64,000 nucleotides of DNA from Erysipelotrichia bacterium (GTDB lineage Bacteria; Bacillota_I; Bacilli_A; Erysipelotrichales; Erysipelotrichaceae). The DNA lies in NCBI GenBank assembly GCA_012520255.1, contig JAAYOQ010000030.1, positions 1-64,000 of the forward strand. The letters run 5' to 3'. The translations under genes and the position numbers were made by a program. A model generated the notes under the pieces. It was given only the letters and a program-made list of their open reading frames with translations, did not search any database and was not told the DNA's origin. This document shows positions 50,681 through 60,056 of the stretch, one piece after another (the first letter of the stretch is position 1; every line of letters starts with the position of its first letter).

Positions 50681-52390
50681 ATGTTCAAAAGATTTATTCA
50701 CTATTATAAGCCTTATAAGAAGATTTTTATTTTAGATATGTTAGCTTCACTTTCGGTTGCGATTATCGCTATTGTGTATCCGATTATTACCAGGGAAATG
50801 CTCAATAATCTGATTCCTAATAAAAAGTTTGACATGATTATCATCTTTGGGATTATTTTGTTATTGGTATACCTTTTAAAGATGGGTTTAAATTTTTTTA
50901 TTCAATACTATGGGCATTTGATGGGAGTGGCAATGCAGGCAGATATGCGTTCTGATTTGTTTAGGCATATTCAATTATTACCATTTTCGTTTTTCGATGA
51001 CCATGAAACCGGAAAGATTATGACTAGGATGACTAGCGATTTATTTGATATCTGTGAATTGGCTCATCATGGTCCAGAAAACATTATCATTTCATTTTTT
51101 ACGCTAGGATTATCATTCAGTTATTTGTTATCTATTAACGTACCGCTTTCATTAATTATCTTTACAATTATTCCGATATTGGTATTTATTGCGACAAGAA
51201 TCAGAGGGGCTTATACATCTGCTAGAAGAAGAACCAGAGTAGCTACCAGTATAATCAGTGGTCAACTTCAGACAAGCATTTCAGGAGTAAGGGTTACAAA
51301 AGCCTTTACTAATGATGAAAAAGAAATAGAGAAGTTTGAAGAAGGAAATGAAGAGTTTCAAAGAGCTTCAAGAGATTCTTATAAAGCAATGGCAAAGTAT
51401 CATAGTTCAACAGCTTTTGTTATTGATATCTTTAATGTTGTAGTGCTGGTTGCTGGTGGCATATTTTTATATGGCGGTCAGATCAACTTTGCTGATTACA
51501 GCGCCTTTGTGGTTTCAATCAGTTTGTTTATAACTCCGATCAACAGACTTATAGGATTTATGGAACAATTCCAGAATGGCGTTACAGGATTTGAAAGATT
51601 TTGTGAGATTATGGATATTGAAGTGGAAAAAGATAGTGAAAATGCGATTGAATTAAAGGAAGTTAAAGGAAAGATTACTCTTGAAAATGTCAGTTATGGA
51701 TATAGTGAAGATACTGAAGTTTTAAAAGGAATTTCTTTGACAATAAATCCAGGACAAAAGTTTGCTTTGGTTGGGCCATCAGGTGGTGGAAAAACTACTA
51801 TCTGCCATTTAATTCCTCGTTTCTATGAAATTATGGAAGGCAAAATATTTATTGATGATAATGAAGTCAGGGAAGTAACTAGAGAATCCTTAAGAAGAAA
51901 TATTGGTATTGTCCAACAGGATGTTTTCTTATTTAATGACACTATTAAAAACAATATCCTATACGGCAAATTAGATGCTACTGATCAGGAAGTTGTCGAG
52001 GCCGCAAAAAGAGCTAATATTCACGAATATATTGAAACACTGCCAGAGGGTTATGATACTCAAATTGGTGAAAGAGGAGTTAAATTATCTGGTGGACAAA
52101 AGCAAAGGTTAAGTATTGCCAGAGTATTTTTAAAAAATCCAGCAATCTTAATACTTGATGAAGCGACAAGTGCATTAGATAATGTCACTGAGCTGATGAT
52201 TCAAAAGTCATTAGATGAGCTGTGTGAAGGTAGAACAACATTGGTTGTAGCTCATCGTTTGTCAACCATTCAAAATGCTGATGAAATAGCTGTTGTTGAT
52301 AAGGGACAAATTATTGAGCAGGGAAGTCATGATACTTTAATTAAAAATAATGGAGCTTATGCCAAATTATATAGCCAGCAGTTAAAATAG
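50681..52390 (+). CDS. ABC exporter, homodimer type
   Basis: 569 residues: six membrane helices (about 15-310), then an ATPase domain with Walker A GPSGGGKTT, Q-loop VQQDVF, signature KLSGGQ, Walker B LILDEATSALD and H-loop AHRLST. All motifs are intact, so it can work as a homodimer, unlike the pair at 8794-12211. Lipid or drug export is likely. Three bases after the methyltransferase gene. Confidence 0.9.
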   Translation: MFKRFIHYYKPYKKIFILDMLASLSVAIIAIVYPIITREMLNNLIPNKKFDMIIIFGIILLLVYLLKMGLNFFIQYYGHLMGVAMQADMRSDLFRHIQLLPFSFFDDHETGKIMTRMTSDLFDICELAHHGPENIIISFFTLGLSFSYLLSINVPLSLIIFTIIPILVFIATRIRGAYTSARRRTRVATSIISGQLQTSISGVRVTKAFTNDEKEIEKFEEGNEEFQRASRDSYKAMAKYHSSTAFVIDIFNVVVLVAGGIFLYGGQINFADYSAFVVSISLFITPINRLIGFMEQFQNGVTGFERFCEIMDIEVEKDSENAIELKEVKGKITLENVSYGYSEDTEVLKGISLTINPGQKFALVGPSGGGKTTICHLIPRFYEIMEGKIFIDDNEVREVTRESLRRNIGIVQQDVFLFNDTIKNNILYGKLDATDQEVVEAAKRANIHEYIETLPEGYDTQIGERGVKLSGGQKQRLSIARVFLKNPAILILDEATSALDNVTELMIQKSLDELCEGRTTLVVAHRLSTIQNADEIAVVDKGQIIEQGSHDTLIKNNGAYAKLYSQQLK

Positions 52391-52536
52391 CAATAAAACA
52401 TGAATAAAATTTTGTAATGCTTTCTGTTTTGTCAGTTTTATACATTTTTGTGTTTGTTTATCGATGCTATGCACTTATTATCTTTGTTTTGAAATGCTTT
52501 GATTTTTAAAATATATTTTTAGGGATAAATGAGATG

Positions 52537-52575
52537 AAAAAAACGATAAAGTTTATTTTACTCTATCGTTTTTGA
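52537..52575. terminator. Bidirectional terminator between ABC exporter and SPFH gene
   Basis: Stem AAAAACGATA / TATCGTTTTT with a 15-base loop; T-runs on both strands. It serves the minus-strand SPFH operon most closely. The rest of the 209-base gap shows nothing further. Confidence 0.82.
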
Positions 52576-52599
52576 TTTGCCTTTTAATATTATAATAAG

Positions 52600-53499
52600 C
52601 TATTTTTCAACAATTTCTTTAGCACTGGTTAGTAGCGAAGCAACAGCTTGTAATTCATTTGGTATGACAATCTTAGTTGCCTGACCATCAGCTAATTTTT
52701 GATAGGCTTCTAAAGATTTAAGAGCTAAGTATTCTTTTGAAGGGTTAGATTGATTGATTAGATCGATACTCTTGGCTTGGGCTTCATAAACTCTATATAG
52801 AGCTTCAGCTTGACCTTCTGCTTCCGCAATTAAGAATTGTTTTTTAGCTTCTGCTCTTAGTAATGCGGATTCTTTTTCACCTTCAGCTACCAAGATAGCA
52901 CTACGTTTGTCGCCTTCCGCCTTTAAGATAGCTTCACGTCTTTCACGTTCTGCACGCATCTGTTTTTCCATAGCTTCCTGAATATCTTTTGGTGGCAGGA
53001 TATTTTTTACTTCAACACGTCTTACTTTGATTCCCCACGAGTCAGTTGCATCATCAAGGATTACCCTCATTTCGTCATTTATAATGTCTCTACTGGTTAA
53101 AGTGTCATCTAATTCTAAGTCACCAATGATATTTCTTAAGGTAGTAGAAGTTAAATTTTCGATTGCATTAATTGGCCCGACTACACCATAAGTATATAGT
53201 TTAGGGTCAGTAATTTGAAAGTATACAACTGTATCAATTTGCATTGTTACATTATCTTTAGTGATAACTGGTTGAGGTTCGAAATCTTTAACGACCTCTT
53301 TTAAAGTAACTTTATTACTGATACGGTCTACAAACGGTAACAAAAAGTGTACTCCAGTAGTCCAGGTTGCATGATAAGCTCCAAGTCTTTCTATGACATA
53401 AGCTTCAGATTGAGGTACGATTCTAACTGTATATATCAATACAGCAGCAACAATTGCGAATAGTACCAAAAAGATAATTAATTTTTCAATGATTCCCAT
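52600..53499 (-). CDS. SPFH/stomatin-family membrane protein (QmcA-like)
   Basis: 299 residues. One N-terminal membrane helix (about 5-25), then the SPFH domain beginning VPQSEAYVIERLGAYH, a coiled coil with repeated EGEKESALLRAEA-like units (about 185-245), and a helical tail. Such proteins form cage-like oligomers that organise membrane microdomains and modulate proteases. Follows the NfeD-like gene, its usual partner, by 17 bases. Confidence 0.92.
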   Translation of the reverse strand: MGIIEKLIIFLVLFAIVAAVLIYTVRIVPQSEAYVIERLGAYHATWTTGVHFLLPFVDRISNKVTLKEVVKDFEPQPVITKDNVTMQIDTVVYFQITDPKLYTYGVVGPINAIENLTSTTLRNIIGDLELDDTLTSRDIINDEMRVILDDATDSWGIKVRRVEVKNILPPKDIQEAMEKQMRAERERREAILKAEGDKRSAILVAEGEKESALLRAEAKKQFLIAEAEGQAEALYRVYEAQAKSIDLINQSNPSKEYLALKSLEAYQKLADGQATKIVIPNELQAVASLLTSAKEIVEK

Positions 53500-53516
53500 A
53501 AATATATGTCCTTTCT

Positions 53517-53942
53517 TTAATCTATTCTTTTTACAATTAATTTTGCACCTTCGATAGCAACAATTCTAACATTGGTGCCTTCAGGAATTGGATGATTGTC
53601 TAAACTGGCACAACTCCACTTTGTTCCACCAGTATCAATTTCACCCCAACTATTAGAAGTAATTTCTTTACTTAGTGTAGCATTTTGACCAATTAAACGA
53701 TCATAGTTTGTTGGAACAATATTTCCTCTTAAATAATTATGTGCCATCGGTCTAATAATTAGCATCGATGCAATCGAAACAACAAAGAAAGCGATATATT
53801 GCCAGATTGCCTGTATTTTTAACCATGCCAACAGTGCACTGGCAAGAGCTCCAAATATGAACCAGACACAGATTAGATTTCCTACAGTAAAGATTTCTAT
53901 TATAAATGCTGCGATTGCTACAATAATCCACATAGTTAACAT
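53517..53942 (-). CDS. NfeD-like membrane protein
   Basis: 141 residues. Three to four hydrophobic segments (about 1-75) and a C-terminal OB-fold (about 82-141: LIGQNATLSKEITSNSWGEI, then VRIVAIEGAKLIVK). Short NfeD type lacking the ClpP-class protease part, which always pairs with an SPFH protein. Three bases after the upstream gene's stop. Confidence 0.9.
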   Translation of the reverse strand: MLTMWIIVAIAAFIIEIFTVGNLICVWFIFGALASALLAWLKIQAIWQYIAFFVVSIASMLIIRPMAHNYLRGNIVPTNYDRLIGQNATLSKEITSNSWGEIDTGGTKWSCASLDNHPIPEGTNVRIVAIEGAKLIVKRID

Positions 53943-53945
53943 TTG

Positions 53946-54317
53946 TTAATCCTCCTTACTTGTCAAATCGACTATTAACATCATATCATTTTCATCGAAT
54001 GTTGCGCTATACTTTACGTTATCACTTAAAGGATATTCAGTTAATTCTTCTAACAATTTCAATAAATTACGATTGGCGATTCGGGCGTATCCCTTGCCTA
54101 AATTAACCCTGTGTAGTTTTTCAGAAGGATATAAGCCTAAATCAATATCTTTTTTAGTGACAGGTTTGATAGCGAGTCTCTTGTTTTTTTGATCTAGTCC
54201 AATCAAACACCATCTGACATCAGAAAAGCGATTAGCTGCACAATTATTCAGAGTGATATAGTTATCACTTAAAGTAACAATCATCGAATAAGCGTTTCCT
54301 TTTAACCATTGAAACAT
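53946..54317 (-). CDS. Unknown protein upstream of the NfeD-SPFH pair
   Basis: About 123 residues, soluble, no signal peptide. Contains ANRFSDVRWCLIGLD and LTEYPLSDNVKYSATFDEND; a mixed alpha/beta appearance. I recognise no family. First gene of the three-gene operon, so it may regulate or accompany the SPFH complex. ATG at 54317 chosen because AAGGGAG lies eight bases upstream. Confidence 0.75.
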   Translation of the reverse strand: MFQWLKGNAYSMIVTLSDNYITLNNCAANRFSDVRWCLIGLDQKNKRLAIKPVTKKDIDLGLYPSEKLHRVNLGKGYARIANRNLLKLLEELTEYPLSDNVKYSATFDENDMMLIVDLTSKED

Positions 54318-54339
54318 CAGTATCACTCCCTTCAATTAA

Positions 54340-54368
54340 ATTATATGATATATTTTAAATGTTTGCAA
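54340..54368 (-). promoter_or_regulatory. Promoter of the NfeD-SPFH operon
   Basis: Minus strand TTGCAA and TATAAT, 17 bases apart; start point about 15 bases before the ATG of the first gene. Confidence 0.72.
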
Positions 54369-54443
54369 CAAATTATATAATTTTGCATGCATTTGTATTT
54401 TTCTGAACCGTTAGTCTTTCACCGCTACATATTTGTTAATGTT

Positions 54444-54473
54444 TTGACAATGGTTTGAAATAAAAAGTATAAT
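54444..54473 (+). promoter_or_regulatory. Promoter of the SDR-DUF1295 operon
   Basis: Perfect TTGACA and TATAAT with an 18-base spacer. Leader of about 75 bases with AAGGAGG before the first ATG. Confidence 0.83.
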
Positions 54474-54556
54474 ATAGATAATATTATTATTGTTGCTTTT
54501 GGAAAAAATTGTTTCGAAAATCAATTAAATATATATTTTAAGGAGGGATAAAACAT

Positions 54557-55426
54557 ATGAAAATTGTATTGGCAGGAGCCTTTGGGAACTTAGGTTTTGA
54601 AGTTTTAAAACAGTTAGTTGAAAAAGGTTATGAAGTTGTTGCTGCTGACCTGAAGGAAAAAGCTAACAATGGTTATGAGGGTAAATATACTTTTAAAGCA
54701 ATTGATGCCACAAAGCCTGAAACATTAGAAGACTTATGTGAAGGAGCTGATTTGGTTATAACAACTGTGGGTTTAACTTCATCAAGCACTAAATTTACGG
54801 CATACGATATTGATTACCAGGGAAATTTAAATTTGCTTAATGAAGCTAAAAGAGCAGGTGTAAAGAAATTTAATTACATTTCAGTTATTGCCTGTGAAAG
54901 AGATGGAGCAGAAAAAGTTCCAATGCTACATGCTAAGTGGTTATTTGAAGAAGAGTTAAGAAAGTCTGGTATGGATCATGTTATTTATCGTCCGACAGGT
55001 TACTTCTATGATATTGCTAAGGTATTCAGACCTTATATCGAAAAAGGTGAAATGCAGCTGTTAAAGGGATATGGCACTATTAAGGCCAACGTTGTAGCAT
55101 GTGAAGATTTTGCAGCTTTTATCATTGAGCATATGAATGATAAAGGAAATCCAATCTATGAAGTTGGAGGAAAAGAAACCTATACCTATGAAGAAATGGC
55201 TAAGTTATGTTTTGATGCTGCTGGTAAAGAAACTAAAATTAAATATGCTCCGCCTTGGATGTTTGATATTTTAGCTAAACTTCCTAAAATCAAAAAAGAA
55301 GGCAAAAAAGATATTATCCTATTTTCCAAATGGACTTTAACTAATAGCTTAGTAGGCAGGGATGTTACTGGAGAATCGAGTTTTAAAGAATATATTGAAG
55401 AGTATTTTGGAGGTAAATCATGGTAG
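54557..55426 (+). CDS. NmrA/atypical SDR NAD(P)-binding protein
   Basis: 289 residues. Rossmann start VLAGAFGNLGFEVLKQL (GxxGxxG), then VITTVGLT and NYISVIACERDG. A Tyr-x3-Lys catalytic pair is not evident; the position resembles atypical SDRs that use H-x3-K (MLHAKWLFEE). Similar proteins reduce quinones or act as NADPH sensors. Overlaps the DUF1295 gene by seven bases. Confidence 0.85.
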   Translation: MKIVLAGAFGNLGFEVLKQLVEKGYEVVAADLKEKANNGYEGKYTFKAIDATKPETLEDLCEGADLVITTVGLTSSSTKFTAYDIDYQGNLNLLNEAKRAGVKKFNYISVIACERDGAEKVPMLHAKWLFEEELRKSGMDHVIYRPTGYFYDIAKVFRPYIEKGEMQLLKGYGTIKANVVACEDFAAFIIEHMNDKGNPIYEVGGKETYTYEEMAKLCFDAAGKETKIKYAPPWMFDILAKLPKIKKEGKKDIILFSKWTLTNSLVGRDVTGESSFKEYIEEYFGGKSW

Positions 55427-56229
55427 GAAAAGTATTCCCTTCACCATTGTGGTGGATTTTATTGGCCATTAGCGCTCTTTTGACACTCTGTGGTTTTTAT
55501 CGATTTGTCTGGTTTATGTCTGTAGGATATGGCTTTGCGGTAATGGGGATAGGAGCAGGATTATTAATTTATACTTTAATTAACGGTTCAGCTACAACAA
55601 CGGTCATTTTGATGAGTATATTATTAATGGTTTATGGCTTCAGATTAGGTTATTTCTTATTAGCTCGTGAATTGAAAAATGCTCAATACAGGAAGACGTT
55701 GGAATCAACAGGTTCAACGAAAAAAATGCCAGTTTTTGTTAACCTGATTATGTGGGCATATTCAATGTGGATGTATATGTCTCAGAGCTCTCCAGCAATA
55801 TATCGTTATGCCAATGGTACAAGTGGAGATATTTGGGGCTATGTTGGAGTAATACTTATGGCAACAGGAATTATTGGAGAAACAATTGCTGATAAACAAA
55901 AATCAGCCGCTAAAGCGGTTAATCCAAAAAGATTCTGTGACATAGGCTTATATAAAATCGTTCGTTGCCCAAACTATTTTTCAGAAATTATATTCTGGAC
56001 AGGGTTATATATAAGCGGTTTTGGGACACTTGTTAAAGGACAATGGATCATGGCTTCTATCGGATATGTTCTGATTGTTTTTGTGATGATTCATGGAGCA
56101 TATAGACTGGAAAAACGCCATGAAAAAAATTATGGGCATGATCCTGAATATCGCAAGTATGCTGAAAGTACACCAATCCTGTTTCCATTTATACCAATTT
56201 ATCATTTAAGTAAAATTGAAAGGGAGTAA
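55420..56229 (+). CDS. DUF1295-family membrane enzyme (steroid 5-alpha-reductase fold)
   Basis: 269 residues with six or seven membrane helices. C-terminal part KIVRCPNYFSEIIFWTGLYISGFG and EKRHEKNYGHDPEYRKYAE is the DUF1295/steroid reductase and isoprenylcysteine methyltransferase-like signature, with NADPH-site residues. In the family some members reduce steroid or lipid double bonds. With the SDR before it, a lipid or bile-steroid redox role is a reasonable guess, not shown. Confidence 0.85.
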   Translation: MVGKVFPSPLWWILLAISALLTLCGFYRFVWFMSVGYGFAVMGIGAGLLIYTLINGSATTTVILMSILLMVYGFRLGYFLLARELKNAQYRKTLESTGSTKKMPVFVNLIMWAYSMWMYMSQSSPAIYRYANGTSGDIWGYVGVILMATGIIGETIADKQKSAAKAVNPKRFCDIGLYKIVRCPNYFSEIIFWTGLYISGFGTLVKGQWIMASIGYVLIVFVMIHGAYRLEKRHEKNYGHDPEYRKYAESTPILFPFIPIYHLSKIERE

Positions 56230-56231
56230 GT

Positions 56232-56849
56232 ATGAATGAATTTTCTATTTCAATGGCAATTGTCGATTATATTCCAGTAATATTCTTTATTATTGGAGTA
56301 GCAATACTAAATAGAGATTTGCACAATAAAATGGGCAGAACAGCATTTAGTTTATTTGCCACCGGTACAACCAATGTAGCATTGGCAGGCTTGCTGAAAG
56401 CTACTCATAAACTTTTATATGCTGCCAATATTTGTGATTTTAAAACTTTAACAGATATGTTTTTCGCTACTCAGGCAATAGGATTTATGTTTGCAGGATT
56501 TGGACTGGTACTAGCGTTGATCCAAAGAAAGGATGTAATGGTAGCAACTGCTCCAGTGGTATTCAGCGGGACATTCCTATTTGTTTCAATGATGGTTTCA
56601 GGTCTTGGAGCAATGAATGTCTGTTTGAGTATTTTGGCAAAAAGATTAAACAGAAAGAAAACAGTTATCTTCTTTATCGTTTCGTTTGTCTGTAGTTTAA
56701 TGATGGGTTATCTATCAAGTAGAGACTTTACTCAAAGTTTTATGAACTGGCTAGCTCAAGGCATCAATATTATTAGTCAGGGTGCTTTCCTGATTGGAGT
56801 AGTTTCTTTACATCGTGCTGGTTTAAGAGACTATAGATTTAAGGAATAA
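56232..56849 (+). CDS. Polytopic membrane protein of unknown function
   Basis: 205 residues, about six hydrophobic helices with short loops; few charged residues. No family recognised. Two bases after the DUF1295 gene, so co-transcribed and perhaps a partner subunit. It ends in a charged DYRFKE tail. Confidence 0.78.
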   Translation: MNEFSISMAIVDYIPVIFFIIGVAILNRDLHNKMGRTAFSLFATGTTNVALAGLLKATHKLLYAANICDFKTLTDMFFATQAIGFMFAGFGLVLALIQRKDVMVATAPVVFSGTFLFVSMMVSGLGAMNVCLSILAKRLNRKKTVIFFIVSFVCSLMMGYLSSRDFTQSFMNWLAQGINIISQGAFLIGVVSLHRAGLRDYRFKE

Positions 56850-56880
56850 AAAAAAGGATTAATCCTTTTCTTTGAAGAAA

Positions 56881-56918
56881 AAACAAGAAACTTTTGTTTG
56901 AAGTTCTTGTTTTTTTGT
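56881..56918. terminator. Bidirectional terminator between SDR operon and nrdJ
   Basis: Stem AAACAAGAA / TTCTTGTTT extended by CTT/AAG across one mismatch, with T-runs in both directions. A second small dyad, AAAAGGATTAATCCTTTT, sits at 56852. Confidence 0.85.
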
Positions 56919-56924
56919 TTTATC

Positions 56925-59426
56925 TTATAATCCGCATTTTAATTGTGCACTACAGTTGGTGCAGGTATTACAACCACCTATCTCTTCAACTACACCCTCT
57001 AAACAGATTGGACAGATGTTACCTACTTCAACACCAATTTCTCTATCTTGTCTATCGCTTCTTAGGTTAGTTTTCTTTTCTTCTTCTTGAACTTCACTAA
57101 CTAGAATACCGAAGTCTTTGACAATATCCATTTGGGCGAATGTTTCGCCTTCTTGTTCATTTGATAGAGTTAGTACCTGGCTATCTCTTGAGCCATCAAC
57201 ATAAACGGTGCCACCTTTAGCTCCACCATAGTATAATCTAGTGTAAAGTTTTTGAACCTGTCTGACACTATAACCTTTAGGAGCATTTACAGTTTTAGAG
57301 ATGGATGAATCAATCCAACGCTGGATTCGACATTGCGAATCAGCATGCTCTTCAGGAGTAAGTTCCATCGCACTGACAAAGTAATCTGGAAGTGTTTCTC
57401 TGGTATATTCAGGGTTTAACTTTAAGAAATCATCCACTATCTGAGCATTTACTTCGATAAATTTACCAAGTCTGCCGCTTCTGAAATATGAGAATGAGAA
57501 GTAAGGTTCTAAACCGGTAGCTACACCAACCATTGTTCCTGTAGATCCTGTTGGAGCAATAGTTAACAGATGAGAGTTTCTAATACCATATTTTAAGATA
57601 TCTTGGCGAATGTCTTCATCCATCTGTTTCATGTAGCCAGAATTGATGAAAGCTTCATGATTTTCTTTTAAGAATGGAAAGCTTCCTTTTTCTTTAGCTA
57701 ATTCAATTGATTGTCGATATGCATTTGTAGCAATGCAGTGGAATACCTCATCGATAGTATCAAGTGCTTCTGGTGAACCATAGCGCTTGCCTGCCCAGAT
57801 TAACAGGTCATGAAGACCCATTACACCTAAGCCAATTCTTCTTTCTCCTAAAGCCTGAATTTCATTTTGTTTTAAGAAATAAGGAGTAGAATCAATGACA
57901 TTATCTTGTAATCTGATCGCATTTTTAACAGTTTGAGCTAACTTATCAAATAGAATTTCTCCTGTTTTTTTGTTGACAAAGTTAGCCAGGTTGATAGCCG
58001 CCAGATTACAGACTGAATATGGAGCCAATGGTTGTTCGCCACAAGGATTTGTCGCTACAACCTTTTGTCCATAGGCAACCGCATTTGTCATTTTATTGGC
58101 ATTATCAATAAAGAAGATGCCAGGCTCTGCTGAGTAAGTAGCGCAGAAACAGATTAAATCCCAAATATCTCTGGCTTTAACAGTTCGATATGTTTTAATT
58201 GGAAGTGGCCAAGTATGAATGTCACCATAGTCTTTCCAATTATCATCATAAAATTGTTTTTCTTCAGGTGTATAGTTGTCTAAATCCGGGAAACGCAAAT
58301 CAAAGGTTAAATCATTTTTTACTGCTTCCATAAATTCATCAGTAATGGTAACTGAAATATTTGCGCCTGAAAGGAAATCAGAATTTATTACTTCAAAATG
58401 ACCACCATTCATCAACTGTTCATGAGCATAGTTAATGAGTTTAATATCAGCATTGGCATCTTTGGTAATAGTTTCAAAAATATCGATTTGTAAGTTTGTC
58501 AAGGGAACAAATTTCAGTTTGTTGCTGGCATGATATCTAATCTGTTCATCATTTGAATTATCTGCCAACCATTTCAATACTCTTGGATTTTGCATTTTAG
58601 AAACAATGAATTCGATAATATCTGGATGCCAGTCAGCTAACATAATCATCTGAGCCCCTCTTCTAGAGCCACCCTGTTCAACCAGATGAGTTAAATTAGC
58701 GATGTCATTTAACCAGCTGACAGCACCTGAACTTTTACCGCCAACCCCTTTAGCCAAGGCATTTTTAGGTCTAAGGGTAGAACCGTTTGTTCCAACACCG
58801 CCACCTCTAGACATAATTTCCATAACTTCTTGACGATGGGTAGCAATACCACCTCTAGAATCATCAATAAAAGGCATAACAAAACAGTTAAAATAAGTTA
58901 CTTCAGTACCACTTCCTGCTCCATATAAGACTCTACCGGCAGGAATAATATTTAGTTTAGCTAGTTCTTCAGCAAAGATACTGCCATATTCAGCTCTTTT
59001 TTCTTCTTTTTCAACTTCCGCCAGGGCATTACCGACTCTTAAAGCTATTTGTTCCCAATAAATTTCAACTGGTTTATCAATTATATTTTTTTCTCTTTTA
59101 ATTAAACCTGTTTCAATTTCTTCAGGATCAGTTAGTGCACCTCTAGAGTCTTCTTCAAGTTCAATAATACAGTAGTTGTCGAACATTTCCTTGATGTAAC
59201 CAACACCTCTTGCCGGGTAAACAGGGTCTTCTTTAACTATTGTCAAAACTAAATCTCCAACTGCTAATGTTTTTAAATCAATATCTTTTTGTGAGTATCT
59301 ATCTAACATTACCAGTCTAGAAACACCAGTGTGAGTAATTTTAAAATCATCCTCAATAGGATAGATTAATGGAAAATTATTCTTGATGTCTGAATTAAGT
59401 TTTTTGATTAAGTCTTGACTATACAT
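56925..59426 (-). CDS. nrdJ: Adenosylcobalamin-dependent ribonucleotide reductase (class II)
   Basis: 833 residues. Makes deoxyribonucleotides using a B12-derived radical, working with or without oxygen. Catalytic NPCGEQPLAPYS with the radical Cys and Glu, the partner Cys in NCFVMPF, SRGGGVGTNGS, and TIAPTGSTGT. The C-terminal zinc module CPICLEGVVEEIGGC...CTNC ends CGL, the redox tail. GGAGG precedes the ATG. The adjacent PduO-like gene could supply its cofactor. Confidence 0.95.
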   Translation of the reverse strand: MYSQDLIKKLNSDIKNNFPLIYPIEDDFKITHTGVSRLVMLDRYSQKDIDLKTLAVGDLVLTIVKEDPVYPARGVGYIKEMFDNYCIIELEEDSRGALTDPEEIETGLIKREKNIIDKPVEIYWEQIALRVGNALAEVEKEEKRAEYGSIFAEELAKLNIIPAGRVLYGAGSGTEVTYFNCFVMPFIDDSRGGIATHRQEVMEIMSRGGGVGTNGSTLRPKNALAKGVGGKSSGAVSWLNDIANLTHLVEQGGSRRGAQMIMLADWHPDIIEFIVSKMQNPRVLKWLADNSNDEQIRYHASNKLKFVPLTNLQIDIFETITKDANADIKLINYAHEQLMNGGHFEVINSDFLSGANISVTITDEFMEAVKNDLTFDLRFPDLDNYTPEEKQFYDDNWKDYGDIHTWPLPIKTYRTVKARDIWDLICFCATYSAEPGIFFIDNANKMTNAVAYGQKVVATNPCGEQPLAPYSVCNLAAINLANFVNKKTGEILFDKLAQTVKNAIRLQDNVIDSTPYFLKQNEIQALGERRIGLGVMGLHDLLIWAGKRYGSPEALDTIDEVFHCIATNAYRQSIELAKEKGSFPFLKENHEAFINSGYMKQMDEDIRQDILKYGIRNSHLLTIAPTGSTGTMVGVATGLEPYFSFSYFRSGRLGKFIEVNAQIVDDFLKLNPEYTRETLPDYFVSAMELTPEEHADSQCRIQRWIDSSISKTVNAPKGYSVRQVQKLYTRLYYGGAKGGTVYVDGSRDSQVLTLSNEQEGETFAQMDIVKDFGILVSEVQEEEKKTNLRSDRQDREIGVEVGNICPICLEGVVEEIGGCNTCTNCSAQLKCGL

Positions 59427-59491
59427 AAACAGGTTCCTCCGACAGTGTATTTATATTCTAACATATATAAATCAATTAAGGGGTATGAAAA

Positions 59492-59944
59492 TTATTTACA
59501 TTTTACTTGTAAACAATACATAAAATCCGAAAGACGATTAATGAAAGATAAATAGAAAACTTCATCTTCATTTATGGCGACAAGTGCTCTTTCTAAGGAT
59601 CTTACTTTAGCTCTGGCCTTACTTATAGCAATCCTGTCTTGCTGTTTGTAAGGATAGTTGAATTTGAAAGTCTCAGGACAATCTTCAATTTCCTTTTCTA
59701 ATTTGGTTAATAAAAAAGAAATATCAAAAACTTCCTGATAGCCAGAAATATAACCAGCTATGCCACTTAAGGTTTTAACTATCTCTTTAATATAAGGAAT
59801 ATCAATAAAACAATCAGCTTCAAGGACACTGACAATAGTTTCATCAATCAGTCCTAAAGCAACAATAATTTTATCATCTTTCCTTACTCTTCTGTTTTTT
59901 AGATCAGTAAACAAAAAATCGCCTTTTTTTGTCGAAATTTTCAT
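59492..59944 (-). CDS. Divergent PduO-type cobalamin adenosyltransferase-like protein
   Basis: About 150 residues. N-terminus ISTKKGDFLFTDLKNRRVRK...GLIDET lines up with PduO TxxGDxGxTxL...GxRVxK...GxxDEL, though the glycines of the ATP loop are mostly lost. The end ISKARAKVRSLERAL...FINRLSDFMYCLQ matches the PduO ending ARxxxRRAER...YLNRLSDxLF. Shorter than typical PduO (about 180-190). Next to and co-directional with the B12-dependent reductase, so it may make or hold adenosylcobalamin. ATG at 59944 with AGAGG eight bases before. Confidence 0.72.
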   Translation of the reverse strand: MKISTKKGDFLFTDLKNRRVRKDDKIIVALGLIDETIVSVLEADCFIDIPYIKEIVKTLSGIAGYISGYQEVFDISFLLTKLEKEIEDCPETFKFNYPYKQQDRIAISKARAKVRSLERALVAINEDEVFYLSFINRLSDFMYCLQVKCK

Positions 59945-59959
59945 ACCAGCCACCTCTTT

Positions 59960-59987
59960 ATTATAGTATAAACAAAAAATGAAACAA
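59960..59987 (-). promoter_or_regulatory. Promoter of the PduO-like and nrdJ unit
   Basis: Minus strand TTGTTT and TATAAT, 16 bases apart. The 65 bases between the PduO-like gene and nrdJ show no terminator, so they may be one transcript. Confidence 0.6.
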
Positions 59988-60056
59988 TATGTGATATAAC
60001 TTTTTTATTATGTTAGAATTAATTAAACAATTAAGCAATGAATGGTAGGAGTTGTT

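Noticed and set aside
59427-59491. Cobalamin riboswitch before nrdJ
   Set aside because: Only 65 bases and no B12-box-like element visible on the minus strand.
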